DNA of 23,215 nucleotides, from the NCBI GenBank assembly GCA_002917075.1, contig NTMA01000172.1, positions 1 through 23,215 of the forward strand, written 5' to 3'. Source of the DNA: Hawksworthiomyces lignivorus. Taxonomy: Eukaryota > Ascomycota > Sordariomycetes > Ophiostomatales > Ophiostomataceae. The notes under the pieces were generated by a model. The model was not told the DNA's origin. It worked only from the letters and a program-made list of their open reading frames with translations, and did no database searches. This document shows positions 1 to 9,819 of this stretch, piece by piece (the first letter of the stretch is position 1; each line of letters begins with the position of its first letter). The position numbers and the translations under genes were made by a program.

Positions 1-1
1 A

Positions 2-45
<44 letters not shown>

Positions 46-1223
46 GTTAACCGCGACACGGGCCGGTTGATCCGCCGGCCGCTCATGTCCGGCCGGCTCG
101 ACCTTGCCGTGCCTGGCCGGCGGCCCGCTGGCGTGCGCGTCGCCGACACAGCCGGCGATGACTGGCAGACTGCCCTCGGCGAGGCTGCCGCTGCGTCTGC
201 TCCCGCTAGGTGCTGCTGCGGCGGCCTCTGCTGCGGCCGGTCTTGGTCCGGCTGCACCATGACCCAGTTGCGGCCCAGCTCGTCGCCGACCGCGCTCACC
301 TGCCGCCGCTTTCCGTTTCGCTGCGGCGGCGGCGTCGACGCGCCTGCGCGGCTTGCTTGTGGGATCTCGTACGCGGGCCTGTAGGAGGCAGCCCCCCTCG
401 GCGAAAAGGCCGCCGCAAACGCATTGTCCAGCTTCTCAAGCGAGTAGCCTTGCCCGTCGGGCTCGGGCAGACCGTGCTCGCCTTTCGCCCGCTCGTCCGC
501 GCCGTCTCCCCGCTGCGCCGCCTCTGCCGCCTCCTCCGGCTTGCCCGTCTCCCAGTCGTAGCTCGCGCCGCCGCCGGCGTGGAATCCCCGGAAGGCGCCC
601 GCCGTGCAGAACTCCCAGACCTTGCCCACGACGTTCCCCAGCGCGTGCAGGACGGTCCAGCGGCCCTCGCCGCCCGGCGGCTGCGAGCCATGCACGGTCT
701 CGCCTTCCCACGCGTCGGCCGCGGCGGTGCGCACAGTATCGCCTGTATACGTCCGTGTTGGCCCCAGAGCCCGCCGGTAGTCCACGTCCGAGTAGATGCT
801 CTCCTCCATGGGGCCCCCTGCTGCGGCCGCCGCTGCTGCGGCCGCGCCGCTGGCTGTGTCGATCTGCCCGGCTAGCATGTAGACTCTGCGGTCGCCGTTT
901 TCGATCGAGACGCTGTCCTGGCCGCCGTACGATGTCTCGGCGCTCATGCTCCCCCAGTCGGCGGCGAGCGGCGTCGACTCGCGCGAGTCGAAGACGGCTC
1001 GCTTCCGCTTTGTGTTGGCCGCTGCGGTGGCGGTGGTGGACATGTCAGAGTAGAGGCTGTTTGTGGACTTTGCCATATTCAGGATCGCGCTGCTCGACGC
1101 AGACAGGGAGACCGGCGGGAGGTAGACATTCGCGTCTAGCGATGGGCCGTACGCCGAGAAGGGTGGTGGGTTGTCGAAGTGGTATGCGCCAGGCATATGA
1201 AACTCCGGCTTGGGGGACGACAT
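1..1223 (-). CDS. Conserved fungal protein of unknown function, 3' end beyond window
   Basis: An open frame of 407 codons runs from ATG at 1223-1221 to the left edge without a stop, so the C-terminus is missing. The ATG has A at -3. The product is low-complexity over much of its length. A basic KRKR patch (residues 72-75) looks like a nuclear signal, and a nine-alanine run follows near 127-135. A block around residues 140-155 (ESIYSDVDYRRALG) and another around 198-221 (VVGKVWEFC...FRGFHAGGG) are the most ordered-looking parts and resemble motifs I associate with uncharacterised Pezizomycotina proteins. The tail is rich in Pro, Gln, Ser and Arg and ends in 14 glycines at the window edge. I do not recognise a function. 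A nuclear location is only inferred from the basic patch. The frame is GC-rich and shows sensible codon use, and the overlapping plus-strand frames look like shadows. Confidence 0.75.
3..44. repeat. (GCC)14 trinucleotide repeat coding for polyglycine
   Basis: Fourteen uninterrupted GCC triplets sit at the left edge and extend out of the window. In the minus-strand gene they are GGC glycine codons in frame, so length changes would alter the glycine tract without a frameshift. Confidence 0.95.
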
Positions 1224-1845
1224 GTTTGCAAAAAATAGACGAGATCCTAGGCCTGCACGCGCCTATCGGGACTCCGACGTCCGGGCGACGTCAAATTCGC
1301 TGTAGAATAACGGTTTTGGTAATGTGTCTTTCGGTCGCAAGGCTAACGTTTTCTTCGCCGATGCATGCTAAGCGAGGCGCATCTCATTGACCTATAGGGC
1401 CGTTCTCGTATGCGCAGGAGCTAGAGGCAGCCAGCCGCGCAGCAGAAAGTGTATGTCGCAAGAGAGTTGAGGTCCGATTGTTGGTATGTGGAGTCTCGGC
1501 AGAGAAGGGAATGATTGCGAGATAGCGTGCATGCGTGTCGATGATGTGCAGTTTTTCTTTTTTGGGGGAACCGGATAAAGCACGTGTCGAAACCAGGCTG
1601 AGATTCACAGCAGCTGCAAGCTTGGACAAATTATGAGATCACCGTCCAGGCAGCAGGGGGCCCTTTCGATCCAGCCACCAGAACGACAAGGCGCACAATA
1701 GCCAATAAAAAGAATGAAAAAGATCGACAGCACAGCACTGTGTTCGTTTAAGCATGCAGATACAGAGTCATATATAGGCATTCTATTATACCTATTAGGC
1801 GGGGAAGCTCGAAACCCTGTGGTCAATCAGCGGATGTGCTCGAGT

Positions 1846-1917
1846 GTACTTCGTAGACGTACATGTACGAAATACTTCTGCACATTTCCTTTGGTACTGC
1901 GTACTCCGTACTTCGTG
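1846..1917. repeat. GTAC-rich cluster with direct and palindromic repeats
   Basis: Within about 70 bp there are two direct copies of GTACTTCGT, a perfect 12-bp palindrome CGTACATGTACG (1858-1869), and the decamer TACTCCGTAC (1902-1911). The decamer recurs exactly at 17561-17570. Function is unknown; protein binding or a dispersed genomic motif are both possible. Confidence 0.6.
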
Positions 1918-2548
1918 CGATTAAGATACAAGCTGTCGAATTCCTTTTTTTGTTGGGGACGGGCGTTGCTGGGCAATGGGGCCCCATTTTGCATTTGGGT
2001 ACTTATAAACAAAACGCGTTTCTCTCGCAGCCCCTCTAGCGTAGCGAGTTATTCTACGCACACGCAATTCGCAGAGAATTCAGTACAACATCTACTGTTT
2101 CATCTGGGGGGATTTTGATTTGACTGTTCTCGGTTTCAGGTATACACTCGATTGATGAATTAATATCAAGGCTGTGGTCTATTTTGGCTTATTGCGGTCG
2201 AAGCACGTAGCTCACCGCGACGACATTGGACGATGTATGGAGAGCCACAACAGCTGGAATCTACGCTGACCTTGATTTGACAGACGACGAGTGCACGTGT
2301 GCGCGGTGCAGCAAATTATTTGTGACCAAGGATTGCGTCTCGCTCTGTTAAGCAAACGGCCTCTGATGTTGCTAGTCTTTGCATTCATTATATGCTAAGA
2401 TGCATTCAAGTCTAGGCTGATTGGTCTATCTGCTGCAAACCGTCCACTGCCTAACGAAAAATCCGAACAAGGCAAAGTCCTGGAATAGGACAAAAAAATA
2501 AGAAGCAGAAAAAAATAATGCTGTTGCCAGTCGACGATCTATGTCCGT

Positions 2549-2572
2549 CCCCCCCCCCCCCCCCCCCCCCCC
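2549..2572. repeat. Homopolymer C24 tract
   Basis: Twenty-four consecutive C on the plus strand lie about 66 bp past the stop codon of the minus-strand HD-domain gene, so they would read as G24 in its likely 3' untranslated region. Confidence 0.9.
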
Positions 2573-2637
2573 TGTACACCATGACACAGAATAAAGTCCG
2601 TCCCTGCATGCCCTCTATGTTTTCCCCTACACCGCTA

Positions 2638-3650
2638 TCACTTCTTGTCATCCTCTGGGCGGCTGTAGTATTCGTCCTGCATGCGGGTGTGCTCGACAGA
2701 GACGCCGCCTGCCGCACCATGGTCGCCGTGGACATGCTTGCGGTCGCCCCAGAATGCATCCCGTTCTCGGAGCAGCTCTTCCGCCCACTCGCGAGTCTCG
2801 GGCAGCGTCATTCTCGTCGCTACATACGCGAACTCGCCCAGGTCTACGTGGCCCTGGCCGCGCTTTTCATACTCGACCATCTGGAGGAGCAGCTCCATCT
2901 TGTCAACGTCGTGCACGAAGTGGCTCTCGGGCGTCTGGGAGTCCTCGTACTCCTGCCAGATTGCGCGGATCTCTTTGCCAACGTGGGACGCGCTGCCGGC
3001 TCCGCCGGCTCCTGCATACACGTTTCCTAATAAATTCTCCGTGATGTAGTCCATTGTAGACGCCTCGCGCCTGCTCTTTTCAGGTTTTGGCACGCCGTCA
3101 ACAGGCGTGATGTCACCGACAAGAGACTCGGCCATGTCGTGGATCAGGCACATCTTGATGCATCGCGATATGTCGAGGCGCGCCGCGAGCGCTGGCGGCG
3201 CCAGCATGGAGATGAGAGACATCCGGTACATGTGGTCGGCAATCGACTCTCCTCTGGCAGACGTTAGTCTTTGTTTCTGTATCCAGCCTGTGCAGAGGGA
3301 CGCCTCACTGGGAAATTCCAAATCTCCGCCAGCCTTCTCGTTTGGTCGTCTTGAGTCGTTCCAGGATGTGGAAGTACGGCAGCGGAGACGAGGACCCTTC
3401 GGCCGGCTTTCCGGTGGGGATCTCATCGGTGACCTTATCGACTGTCCATTCTCCAGACACCTGCGGAGTTGGCACAAATCCGAGCTCTGTTTAAAGGAGG
3501 CGCATATGATCAGTGACTGGAACGCAGGAGAGTTTGTCCTCTGTTGTGGGTGTATCTACCGGCTACAAGCTTCTCTGGTGCCAGCTCTGTACCTGGCGGT
3601 ACAGATGTCTTACCGCCTGTCATTCTCTGAGTCGGGTCGTTCTGGATCAT
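2638..3650 (-). CDS. HD-domain 5'-deoxynucleotidase, HDDC2/YGK1 family
   Basis: Three exons give 276 residues: 3650-3614, 3486-3309 and 3253-2638. Intron 1 (127 nt) starts GTAAGA and ends TTTAAACAG. Intron 2 (55 nt) starts GTGAGG, has a CTAAC branch site and ends CCAG. A continuous frame over exon 3 exists upstream but its N-terminus is junk. The spliced frame restores the family block PYFHILERLKTTKREGWRRFG (about residues 49-69) directly before GESIADHMYRM. HD metal ligands are visible as His79, His110-Asp111 and an Asp in HDVDK (187-189). Family members hydrolyse deoxynucleoside 5'-monophosphates to deoxynucleosides and phosphate, probably in the cytosol. Length fits the fungal family with a longer C-terminal tail. 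Exon 1 is the least certain part: an in-frame ATG at codon 10 has a better -3 base. The gene is divergent from the GH20 gene. Confidence 0.88.
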
Positions 3651-4385
3651 GAGGCAAGCAGACAGGCAATCAACAGGAAAATGAGAGCACAATGTGAGGA
3701 GCCGCGAGGTAGAACACGGAAGCTTGAGAAACAAAAACATTCCAAGCAAACACTGTCTCAGCGATTACCCCCACTAAAAGGCCCTCAAAGATAATGAGCA
3801 AACGGCGCTATCGCAAGGATCATGTGATCTTAATGAATCTTGTTCGCTAATCTCTGTTCCCTGGACAGCAGCCATGACTGCTAACTTTGAAGGCGTTAGT
3901 GCAAAAAGGGATGCAGTAACCTTCACTAGGTCCCGGCATCTTAGCGGAGACTATTACCCGTTTGTCTCAACGATGGACTCCGTAATAGTAGCGCGCAGCT
4001 ATTACCCAGTACATAGCTTTTTTCAAGGCGAGTGCTGTCGACGCAAGGCCAAGGTCCACGCTTACAAGAGGTAACAGGGGCGAAAATCCCGAAGCCTTAT
4101 TTTCGATAGTATGTGAGAAGAATTGCCTGCTTCCTATCTCATTGATCGCAAATAATATTTGGGGTGGTTGTGCTCTGCATATTGCCAATCTCCTGGGTAA
4201 GGAATCCACGGCTAAATTTAACACAAATGGGGAGCTCTAAGGATGTCTCCTTGTTGTGAAAGAAGTCCAAATTCAGAGGGGAGAGATTTCGTAAATGCCC
4301 GAATAGTTAATATGCACATGGATTCTACTTGCATCAGCTTCAGTAAAAATCATAGCTGCGACTGAGAGTCAAGTTGACGGGTGTC
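3651..4385. promoter_or_regulatory. Bidirectional promoter between HDDC2-like and GH20 genes
   Basis: This 735-bp gap separates two divergent starts and holds no recognisable coding frame. Visible elements are a GATCATGTGATC inverted repeat with a CATGTG E-box (near 3819), a CreA-type GCGGAG (3944-3949), three copies of CTATTAC in 57 bp (two direct, one inverted), and a CCAAT box (4185-4189) about 200 bp before the GH20 ATG. Confidence 0.55.
3950..4007. repeat. CTATTAC element array
   Basis: CTATTACCC occurs at 3951-3959 and 3999-4007. GTAATAGT at 3982-3989 is the exact reverse complement of ACTATTAC at 3950-3957. The arrangement suggests a possible multi-site protein-binding array, but no factor is assigned. 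Confidence 0.6.
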
Positions 4386-6727
4386 ATGATGCTCTCCAAG
4401 GCTTGCGGCCTTCTGTGCTGTTTGCAGTTGTTTGAAAGAGGTACTCGCTGCATTTGATTCTTAACGGACCTTTTTTGGCTCCTTCAATGTCCTTGCATAA
4501 TTTTCTCATAGAGTATCTAACGACAATAAATAAAACCCAAGCAGCGTCTGCCGTTTCTTTTCTGGATGGCATTCCAACTGTGCCGAGCGTGGTGTCCAGC
4601 AATGGCTCCTTTCCGCTGCAACATCTGGAGAGAATTGTCGTCGATCAAGAGTTTGCAAGCGCAGTTGACCATCGTGGCTCGACCCTAATACCGCCAACTC
4701 TGCTGCAGTTTGCTGAAACTTTCGCATCAGACCTTCAAGCGGTATTGAACGTCTCTGTCGAGGTTACTCAGTCACAGCATTGCAGCGATAATGATCTCTT
4801 CCTGACGCTCAGCCAAAGTGAGTCCAGCAACCAGAAATACGTAGATTCAGCTGGGAGATCCACAAGCGAGGGATATACTTTGTCAGTCAATGCGTCAAAC
4901 CTTGTGATCGAAGGTGCCAGCCCCCTTGGTGTGTGGTGGGCTACGCGCACGCTGCTCCAACAAGCCATTCTACACAACGGCGCGGTTCCGTTCGGGCTGG
5001 CCGTCGATGCACCAGGCTGGGCGACTCGTGGAATGATGCTCGACATTGGCCGGCACTTCTACCCCAAAGATTTTTTGCTAGACATGTGCGCGTACATGTC
5101 TTTCTTCAAGCAAAATACCTTCCATCTACACCTGAGCGATAATTTGTGGAACAATCCCAAGTATTCAAAGTCGGAGTTTTTGAAGCTCTATGCTAGGTTT
5201 CGTCTCTGGTCAGACGATGACGCAGTGCGTGGCTTGAATAATTTTCGCAACGAATCCTACACGCAAAGCGACTTTGAAGAGATTCAAAAAGGCTGTGCAG
5301 CCCGCGGAGTAACCATTCTCCCAGAGATTGAAGCCCCAGGGCATGCCCTTGTTGTCACACAATGGAAGCCGGAGCTGGCATACGGCCGGGACTTCAGCCT
5401 GCTCAACGTCTCCCATCCAGACACCATCCCAACCATGAAGACCATCTGGGCTACATATTTAGACTGGTTTCATTGCAATACGGTGTCCATCGGAGCCGAC
5501 GAATACCAAGGGCCTTCGGCTGACTATTATCGTTTCGTGAATGAAATGACCAGCTTCATCGGCAGGATCTCCGGAAAATACGTCCGCACCTGGGGGATGT
5601 ATCCTCCGCGCCCCACCTCATCATCTTCTTGGCGGACACCCATCTTCCAGAACATATCGATACAGCACTGGGAATTTTTTGAAGACGATCCTTACTACGA
5701 CTACGTCTTAAACAACTACTCAGTGGTCAACTCCAACGACGACTTCTATGTCGTTAACAAGTTTGGCGGCTATCCCAACACGATCGACGTAGCCAGAACA
5801 TTCATAGGCGCCAGGAATCCTGCTGGAACGAAGCGCGGCTTCTGGCGGCCGAATCTGTTTGACCCGCATAACAGCACGCGTAACCCGTCGGCTAGCAACC
5901 CATATGTCCTCGGCGCCATCGCAGCGCTCTGGAACGATCCCGGTCCCAACGCCACTGTCTATTCGGAGGCATTCTATGCGTGGAAGCTAGGTCTGCCGGC
6001 GCTCGCCGACAAGCAATGGGGCGGCAATTTGACCTCTGACAGATTCAAAGCAGCCTATGAGAAGCTGGAGTCTCATATTCCAGGCCAGAACTTGGCACGC
6101 ACCATCCCATCGGAAGGGCCAACAATATTCAATTATACTTTTAGGAGGTCATCTGCCAATGCATCCTCGACGGCTGCAAGTGTCACTACCATCTTCGATG
6201 AGTCGCCCAACCGGTATGATGCGCACACCAATTGTCCTGTTACCACAGAAGAAAGTGGAACAGCTTACCAGGTGCATATCAGCCCAAACTGTTCTCTATG
6301 GACGCCACTTGCGTCCAAGGGCCGGAACTACACTCTCGCCTTGTCGCTTCGCGTGACGAACCTCATCAATGCCACAAATACTACGCTGTTATCGGGGCAA
6401 GATTCAGCGCTGCTTCTGACGCCGTCATTGACATTATTTGCAGCGGGAAATTACTTTCGCCTAGACGATGTCGAACTCCCTCTGCAGGACTGGGTCGACG
6501 TTTACATTTCCGGAAAGGGAAATCAGACATTTGGCACAGTGTCGTGGGCAACTGGAGGGGGAAAGAAGGCTATTCAAAAAGAATTCCAGACAGTTCTGGG
6601 ACTCCACGGCGACGGTCTCCGCCGGGCAGAGATTGCTATTGAAGCGCCCATCCAGACGGTGGGTGGCGCCGGTTGTGGGTGGACCGGTGACGTGCGCAAC
6701 TTCAGTCTGTCGTCCATCGCCTCTTGA
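4386..6727 (+). CDS. Secreted GH20 beta-N-acetylhexosaminidase-like protein
   Basis: Two exons, 4386-4440 and 4545-6727, encode 745 residues. The long frame of exon 2 has no plausible ATG at its 5' end. An exon starting ATGATG at 4386 supplies a signal peptide with a hydrophobic core (ACGLLCCLQLF) and joins in phase across a 104-nt intron (GTACTC donor, CTAAC branch, AAGCAG acceptor). The GH20 barrel begins near RGMMLDIGRHFYP (about 180-193) and continues through FHLHLSDNLW and GVTILPEIEAPGHA. The catalytic Asp-Glu pair is in SIGADEYQGP (Asp337-Glu338). GH20 enzymes release terminal GlcNAc or GalNAc by substrate-assisted catalysis. This protein is divergent: the usual GGDE reads GADE, and it has a C-terminal region of roughly 200 residues that may be a beta-sandwich. 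Many N-x-S/T sites fit secretion. Substrate is uncertain: chitin oligomers, glycans or another hexosaminide. Confidence 0.88.
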
Positions 6728-7051
6728 TTCAGGTCCATGTTCATATACGGAAGACAGTGATCACGAGTTAGAGTTTGGATTATACCAAAATTGGCTTCTT
6801 TTTTTTTGCATGGACAAAATCTCTCTGCATTGCATCTTGTTAAATTTGAAACGTGAAGCAAAAAGAAATGGAAGTCTCCGAGTAGCGGAAACGGCGGAGG
6901 CGACTTGCTGCAATGGTCGTATTTCAATAGATTCGGCCATCTTCGTAGAAGTCATACACAAGGGGATATGCCGTTTTTTAAAAAAAAAATTCTGGAAGGT
7001 CGGCACATTGGCAAGTAGGCTAACTCGAATACCGAGGTCTTTTCCCCCGTC

Positions 7052-7074
7052 GTTTGATATATTTAATATCAAAC
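7052..7074. repeat. AT-rich perfect inverted repeat
   Basis: GTTTGATAT (7052-7060) and its exact complement ATATCAAAC (7066-7074) are separated by ATTTA. It could form a hairpin near the end of a transcript or a cruciform in DNA. Role unknown. Confidence 0.75.
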
Positions 7075-7442
7075 AACGAATATCGATTACGGATAATATG
7101 ATGCCGAAATTAGATTGGGTGTTATATTTTGTCATGTGCAGCTATATGCAGTCCATAACCCGAGAAAGACGGCCATCCTTAGGGGACATCTTATAGTATT
7201 CACTGCTTTTTATGGATGTGTCGGTCCGTTTTATTTGTCCTGGTTTCTATATTGTAGAAATAACTCGTGGATAGTAATGCCCGCACAGAAGATGAATCGA
7301 AGTAAATGGTGGGAACACAATAACAAAACATGCTCACTGTACGGCTGGGGAGTCGACCATATTAGCAAAAATATGCCAATGATTTAGAGATGTAGTGCTT
7401 GCTCAACTTCAGTCATTTTCTTGGTGCGATGGGACACGCTCC

Positions 7443-7450
7443 TTTAAAAG
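7443..7450 (+). promoter_or_regulatory. Possible TATA box of AA9 gene
   Basis: TTTAAAAG lies 131 bp before the AA9 ATG, and the same octamer stands before the GH5 gene. The sequence after it lacks ATG up to the start codon, as expected of a leader. Confidence 0.4.
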
Positions 7451-7573
7451 CCAACACACGCCCACCATCCAGCGAGTCACGAAGCCTCTTCCAAAAAATC
7501 GACTTTTGTTCTTTCCAGGAAAGGCTTTCGCGAGCATATATCTTGGCAACAGTTTAGCTTACACGACGTTAAT

Positions 7574-8797
7574 ATGAAGTCTCTTTTTGCAGCGGCGGCC
7601 GCCACCACACTGGCTATCACCAACGTGTCGGCGCACTACATTGCTATTCAGCTGGCGCTGGGTTCAGAGAAATTTGGCAGATATGAGCACATCCGCCAGA
7701 ACATAAACTACAACTCTCCTGTCACCTGTGCGTGCATTTCTTTGGGAGTGTTCATAAATCCCATGTAGCTCACATCGGCTAACATAATACTGCAGCTCTG
7801 ACATCGAATGATCTGCGGTGCAACGTTGGCGGCGAGACGGGTACCAACACCACAACGGTGGATGTCCAAGCTGGATCGCCTTTCACGTTTATCTATGACA
7901 CTGTATGGAATTTTTTGAATTTTTTTTGGATAGGAGCTTGAGTTCTTCGGATTTTCGTTACTGTGTGGCTGATTTTCTTTACCCAGGCTGTTTATCACCA
8001 AGGACCAATCTCCATGTATGGAAGCTCCATAGTCTTCCTTTCCTCAGCGCGTCGTCTTGCAAAAGTGTTGACATAATTCAAAACAGCTACATGTCCAAGG
8101 CACCAACGACAGCTCATGACTACGACGGGAGTGGACCTTGGTTCAAGATCCAGGATTGGGGTATGATCTTCGTCAACTGATAGCCTTTTTTTAGACTGAG
8201 ATTCGGTACTGATAGGCTCTAGGTCCAACGTTCTCGGGCGGCCAAGCTTCGTGGCCAATGAGAAGTATGTTATTGTCCTTGATCAAATCTTACAATGGCT
8301 CGATTTTCTAATGCGCAAACAGTCTCCTACACTTCTAATATCCCCAAATGCATTCCCAACGGCGAATACCTGCTGCGAATTCAATCCCTTGGCATTCACA
8401 ACCCCGGTGGCACGCCGCAGGTATGTCTTTTTAGATGGTGCTCTAGCTTGAAAATTTGCATGAAGCTCATTTCTTGGTAGTTCTATGTCAGCTGCGCCCA
8501 GGTCAACGTTGTGGGAGGTGGCGATAAAACGCCGGAAACGACCTGCAAGATTCCAGGATTCATCAAGGCTACAGACCCAGGCTACACGGCCAATGTGAGT
8601 GGCCCCTTATGCTTTTCTACTAACTTAGCTGTCTTGTGCTTTTATTTGGAATCATTGCTAACAGATGTTGTAGATCTACAACAATTTCCATTCGTACACC
8701 ATCCCCGGTCCTGACGTGGTAAGACATAAGAATTCTCAGTAGTCACTGACTATGTTCCGTGGGACATTTACTAACGAGCATCCAGTTCACTTGCTGA
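7574..8797 (+). CDS. AA9 lytic polysaccharide monooxygenase
   Basis: Nine exons give 224 residues: 7574-7727, 7796-7902, 7987-8015, 8087-8160, 8223-8264, 8323-8420, 8481-8594, 8674-8718 and 8786-8797. Every intron is GT...AG and all joins keep phase. The signal peptide (1-20) ends in SA, leaving His21 as the new N-terminus. His21 and His91 (AVYHQGP) form the copper histidine brace. Tyr170 in [10 protein letters not shown] fits the axial tyrosine, with His161 and Gln168 as second-sphere residues. The protein ends ...PDVFTC with no linker or CBM1. AA9 enzymes oxidatively cleave cellulose and some beta-glucans outside the cell, using copper plus H2O2 or O2. The exon load is high for a 675-nt coding sequence. 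It lies on the same strand as the GH20 and GH5 genes. Substrate regioselectivity cannot be read from the sequence. Confidence 0.92.
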
Positions 8798-9819
8798 TCC
8801 GTTATTTACACTATTCCGAGTTCTATCTGGGGAAACGGGCATCCTAGGTCTATTCTCTGATTGCTTGAACCAGCACATGATGTCCATATATTTAAATCTT
8901 TTTTAAAATCAAGAGACAATTTGATATTTGAATTTCCCTTCTATGCTCACTCTAAAGAGAAACCATGCCGTGCTCGAACTCGCCAACATTGTATGGCAGA
9001 CGACGATCTGCGTCCTTTGCTGTACAGAAAGAAAACAAGAGCTTTTTTTTCCCCCCTTTTTTTTGAAATAATTAATCTTCAATTTTATTACCTGATCCAT
9101 ATGCCTGTTGATATGCTCTTAGCATATGGAAAGCTTGGCAACATGACCCTGGGATTGCGACGACTGTGCAGGATCAGAAGCCAGCCTTACAGGGCCTGAT
9201 TAGCATATCGTGTTGAATGCTGTTGTTGATCTGTCGTTTTGAAGATTTGCATCTTGGCAACCACACTACACATATATTTTTCATATACAACTTATCATTG
9301 GGGTTCTATTAACGTAGTCTGATTTGACCCTGAGACCTCGCCATAGAACAAATGAGATAAATCTTTGATTCCCCTAATTTCCTTACAGTCCCGTTCCCTT
9401 TTGATTTACCTCTTTCGGTAGGCTCAATAATGTAATTGCGTAGAATTCACATAATTTTCATTGATGTTTTATTTCTTTTTCCTTTTCTTTTTTTGTTCCT
9501 CTGTAACTGCCCCTGACAGTATCCCTTATTATTCGCTCTGCCGCCGTTTCTCACAAGAAATCCTAACCCCGCATCTAGTTAATCTGTAGCAACACGGAAC
9601 ATTGGGGCGCCGTGTGCTATCTCTTATTGGTAGAACCAGCGGCGTTTTGAAGACCGGTGCCACAACGGGCTCCTGCAGGATGGACGGAGAGCATGGCAGT
9701 AGTTGCTTTTTCGCAGCCATAGTAGCGCTCCGAGATGACCCAGCGCCTGTTCCTGCGTTAGCGTATCGTTCTATCACTTAACGAATCAGGTGAGCTGATG
9801 CTGACTTCACCCGATAATT

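Larger units (their letters stand above)
1224..2637. other. Intergenic: upstream of the left-edge gene, downstream of HDDC2-like gene
   Basis: No frame here resembles a protein I recognise. The stretch should hold the promoter of the gene starting at 1223 and the 3' end of the gene ending at 2638. It contains two CACGTG E-boxes (near 1580 and 2295), a GTAC-rich cluster with palindromes at 1843-1917, a 14-bp palindrome at 1975-1988, and a C24 homopolymer at 2549-2572. Confidence 0.6.
6728..7573 (+). promoter_or_regulatory. Intergenic: GH20 3' region and AA9 promoter
   Basis: No coding frame is recognised. The left part is AT-rich with T and A runs, fitting a 3' end. A 9-bp perfect hairpin lies at 7052-7074. 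Toward the AA9 gene there are GGCTAA (near 7017, a XYR1-like half site), CTGGGG (7345-7350, CreA-type) and TTTAAAAG (7443-7450, possible TATA). No ATG occurs between that box and the AA9 start. Confidence 0.5.

Noticed and set aside
353..1390. Plus-strand 345-codon frame and other plus-strand frames over the left-edge gene
   Set aside because: They lie opposite the long minus-strand frame, are arginine- and proline-rich as expected from antisense GC-rich DNA, and match no family.
2638..3477. Unspliced 279-codon reading of the HD-domain gene
   Set aside because: Its first 75 or so residues do not fit the family. Two clean introns restore the conserved N-terminal block in another frame.
4454..4544. 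Start of the GH20 protein at the beginning of the long open frame
   Set aside because: That codon is TTG, and the first residues lack a signal peptide. The 4386 ATG with an intron explains the gene better.
8870..9540. AT-rich stretch as a RIP-mutated transposon
   Set aside because: No terminal repeats, transposase fragments or target-site duplication could be seen. A dinucleotide RIP index would be needed to decide.
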